Position numbers and translations under genes: made by a program
Source: Bombella intestini
GTDB taxonomy: Bacteria > Pseudomonadota > Alphaproteobacteria > Acetobacterales > Acetobacteraceae
NCBI RefSeq assembly: GCF_002003665.1
Contig: NZ_JATM01000004.1
Span: 1 to 64,000, forward strand
Length of the DNA stretch: 64,000 bases
Direction: 5' to 3'
Part shown: positions 63,447 through 64,000 of the stretch, piece after piece
How the letters are laid out: every line of letters begins with the position of its first letter
How positions within the stretch are numbered: the first letter of the stretch is position 1
Notes under the pieces: model-generated
Database searches by the model: none
Told to the model about the DNA's origin: nothing
Seen by the model: the letters and a program-made list of their open reading frames with translations, nothing else

Positions 63447-64000
63447 TGGCCAGCATGTCCCGTAAACATAAATTACTGCTTGGCCTGATCGCCCTAGTGC
63501 TTGGCCTGTACGTCATCGTGCTTCTGCTTGGCCGCATCACCCATAATGCCCATCTGCATGATGTCGCCGAGGAAAGTGCCGTGCCTAACGTGGCCGTCAT
63601 CCTCCCCCACAAGGCGGACAGCAAAGTGAGCCTCACCCTCCCAGGCACAGTTGACGCCTGGTATCAGGCCCCGATCTATGCGCAGGTCTCCGGCTATGTG
63701 AAAATGTGGTACAAAGATTACGGTGCCGTCGTCCATCAAGGTGACGTGCTGGCCGAAATCAACGCCCCGGCACTGGATGCCCAGTATGCTCAGGCTCTGG
63801 CTGATCTAGACGCCCAAAAGGCCAAGTATAATCTGGCCTCCGTAACAGCCAATCGCTGGCGGGCAATGGGCCACTCCCAGGCTGTGTCTGGTCAGTCCGT
63901 CTCCGTTGCCACAGCAGATGAACAGGCCGCCTATGCCAAGATGGAGGCTGCCCAGCGCAATGTGGACCACTTCGCCGCACTGGAGAAGTTCAAGCAGATC
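63446..64000 (+). CDS. RND efflux periplasmic adaptor subunit (partial)
   Basis: The window ends after 185 codons of a membrane-fusion protein. An uncleaved N-terminal anchor HKLLLGLIALVLGLYVIVLL is followed by the lipoyl half-motif VSLTLPGTVDAWYQAPIYAQ then VSGYVKMWYKDYGAVVHQGD and VLAEINAPALDAQ, and then a coiled-coil section. AAGGAG lies eight bases before the ATG. It overlaps the permease stop by one base; the adaptor-after-permease order is less common than the reverse. Confidence 0.92.
   Translation, partial: MASMSRKHKLLLGLIALVLGLYVIVLLLGRITHNAHLHDVAEESAVPNVAVILPHKADSKVSLTLPGTVDAWYQAPIYAQVSGYVKMWYKDYGAVVHQGDVLAEINAPALDAQYAQALADLDAQKAKYNLASVTANRWRAMGHSQAVSGQSVSVATADEQAAYAKMEAAQRNVDHFAALEKFKQI

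Overview
The window reads as a chromosomal segment of an alphaproteobacterium, most likely an acetic acid bacterium (Acetobacteraceae; genus not resolvable from sequence alone). Support: a two-piece, circularly permuted tmRNA gene next to an alpha-type sspB; a MucR/Ros regulator; a DUF3035 lipoprotein; the dapF-mtaB-ftsY and serC-hisZ-purA gene orders; alpha-type Fur; an ornithine-lipid acyltransferase; and a three-subunit FAD/cytochrome c dehydrogenase of the kind acetic acid bacteria use for periplasmic sugar oxidation. Coding density is high. I see no rRNA, CRISPR array, insertion sequence, prophage or integrase.

Layout. 0.1-7 kb: clpB with a heat-shock-type promoter, an AlgH-family gene, an SDR, a DEAD-box helicase and a methyltransferase. 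7-10.4 kb: dapF-mtaB-ftsY and a 35-codon small gene. 10.4-18.4 kb (minus strand): BamE-like lipoprotein, purA, hisZ, serC, tRNA-Leu, argC, an acetyltransferase, ettA and a CAU tRNA. 18.6-22.8 kb: ppa, two tRNA-Gly, a CnoX-like thioredoxin/TPR protein, a LON-domain protein, a Trm112-like protein and a phosphatase. 22.8-27.4 kb (minus): XRE regulator, lnt, olsB, fur, mucR and an AT-rich region. 27.4-29.9 kb (minus): nfu, nitroreductase, tsaB, rimI. 30-34.8 kb: class II aldolase, thyX, ssrA (tmRNA), sspB and an AbrB-family transporter. 34.8-40 kb: GT8-like transferase, lytic transglycosylase and dld. 40-48.7 kb (minus): recX, a CHAP lipoprotein, tatA and the ribF-ileS-lspA-DUF3035-mutL run. 48.8-55.8 kb (plus): D-aminopeptidase-like protein, argD-argF with a structured leader, hslO and two unknown genes. 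55.9-59.9 kb: the dehydrogenase operon. 60.2 kb to the end: an RND efflux permease and the start of its adaptor.

How the genes fit together. Several encode protein quality control: ClpB, Hsp33, a CnoX-like protein, a LON-domain protein, and the tmRNA/SspB pair that tags and delivers stalled peptides to ClpXP. argC, argD and argF cover three arginine steps at two places. lspA and lnt perform the second and third steps of lipoprotein maturation, and the window encodes many candidate lipoproteins. Quinone-linked D-lactate dehydrogenase and the flavocytochrome dehydrogenase would feed periplasmic or membrane electrons to the respiratory chain.

The non-coding sequence holds the most interesting material: the permuted tmRNA, a tandem-hairpin leader with a 19-codon upstream reading frame before argD, a perfect 12-bp dyad before fur, a palindrome over the clpB -10 region, a two-hairpin leader before serC, and an AT-rich region before mucR.
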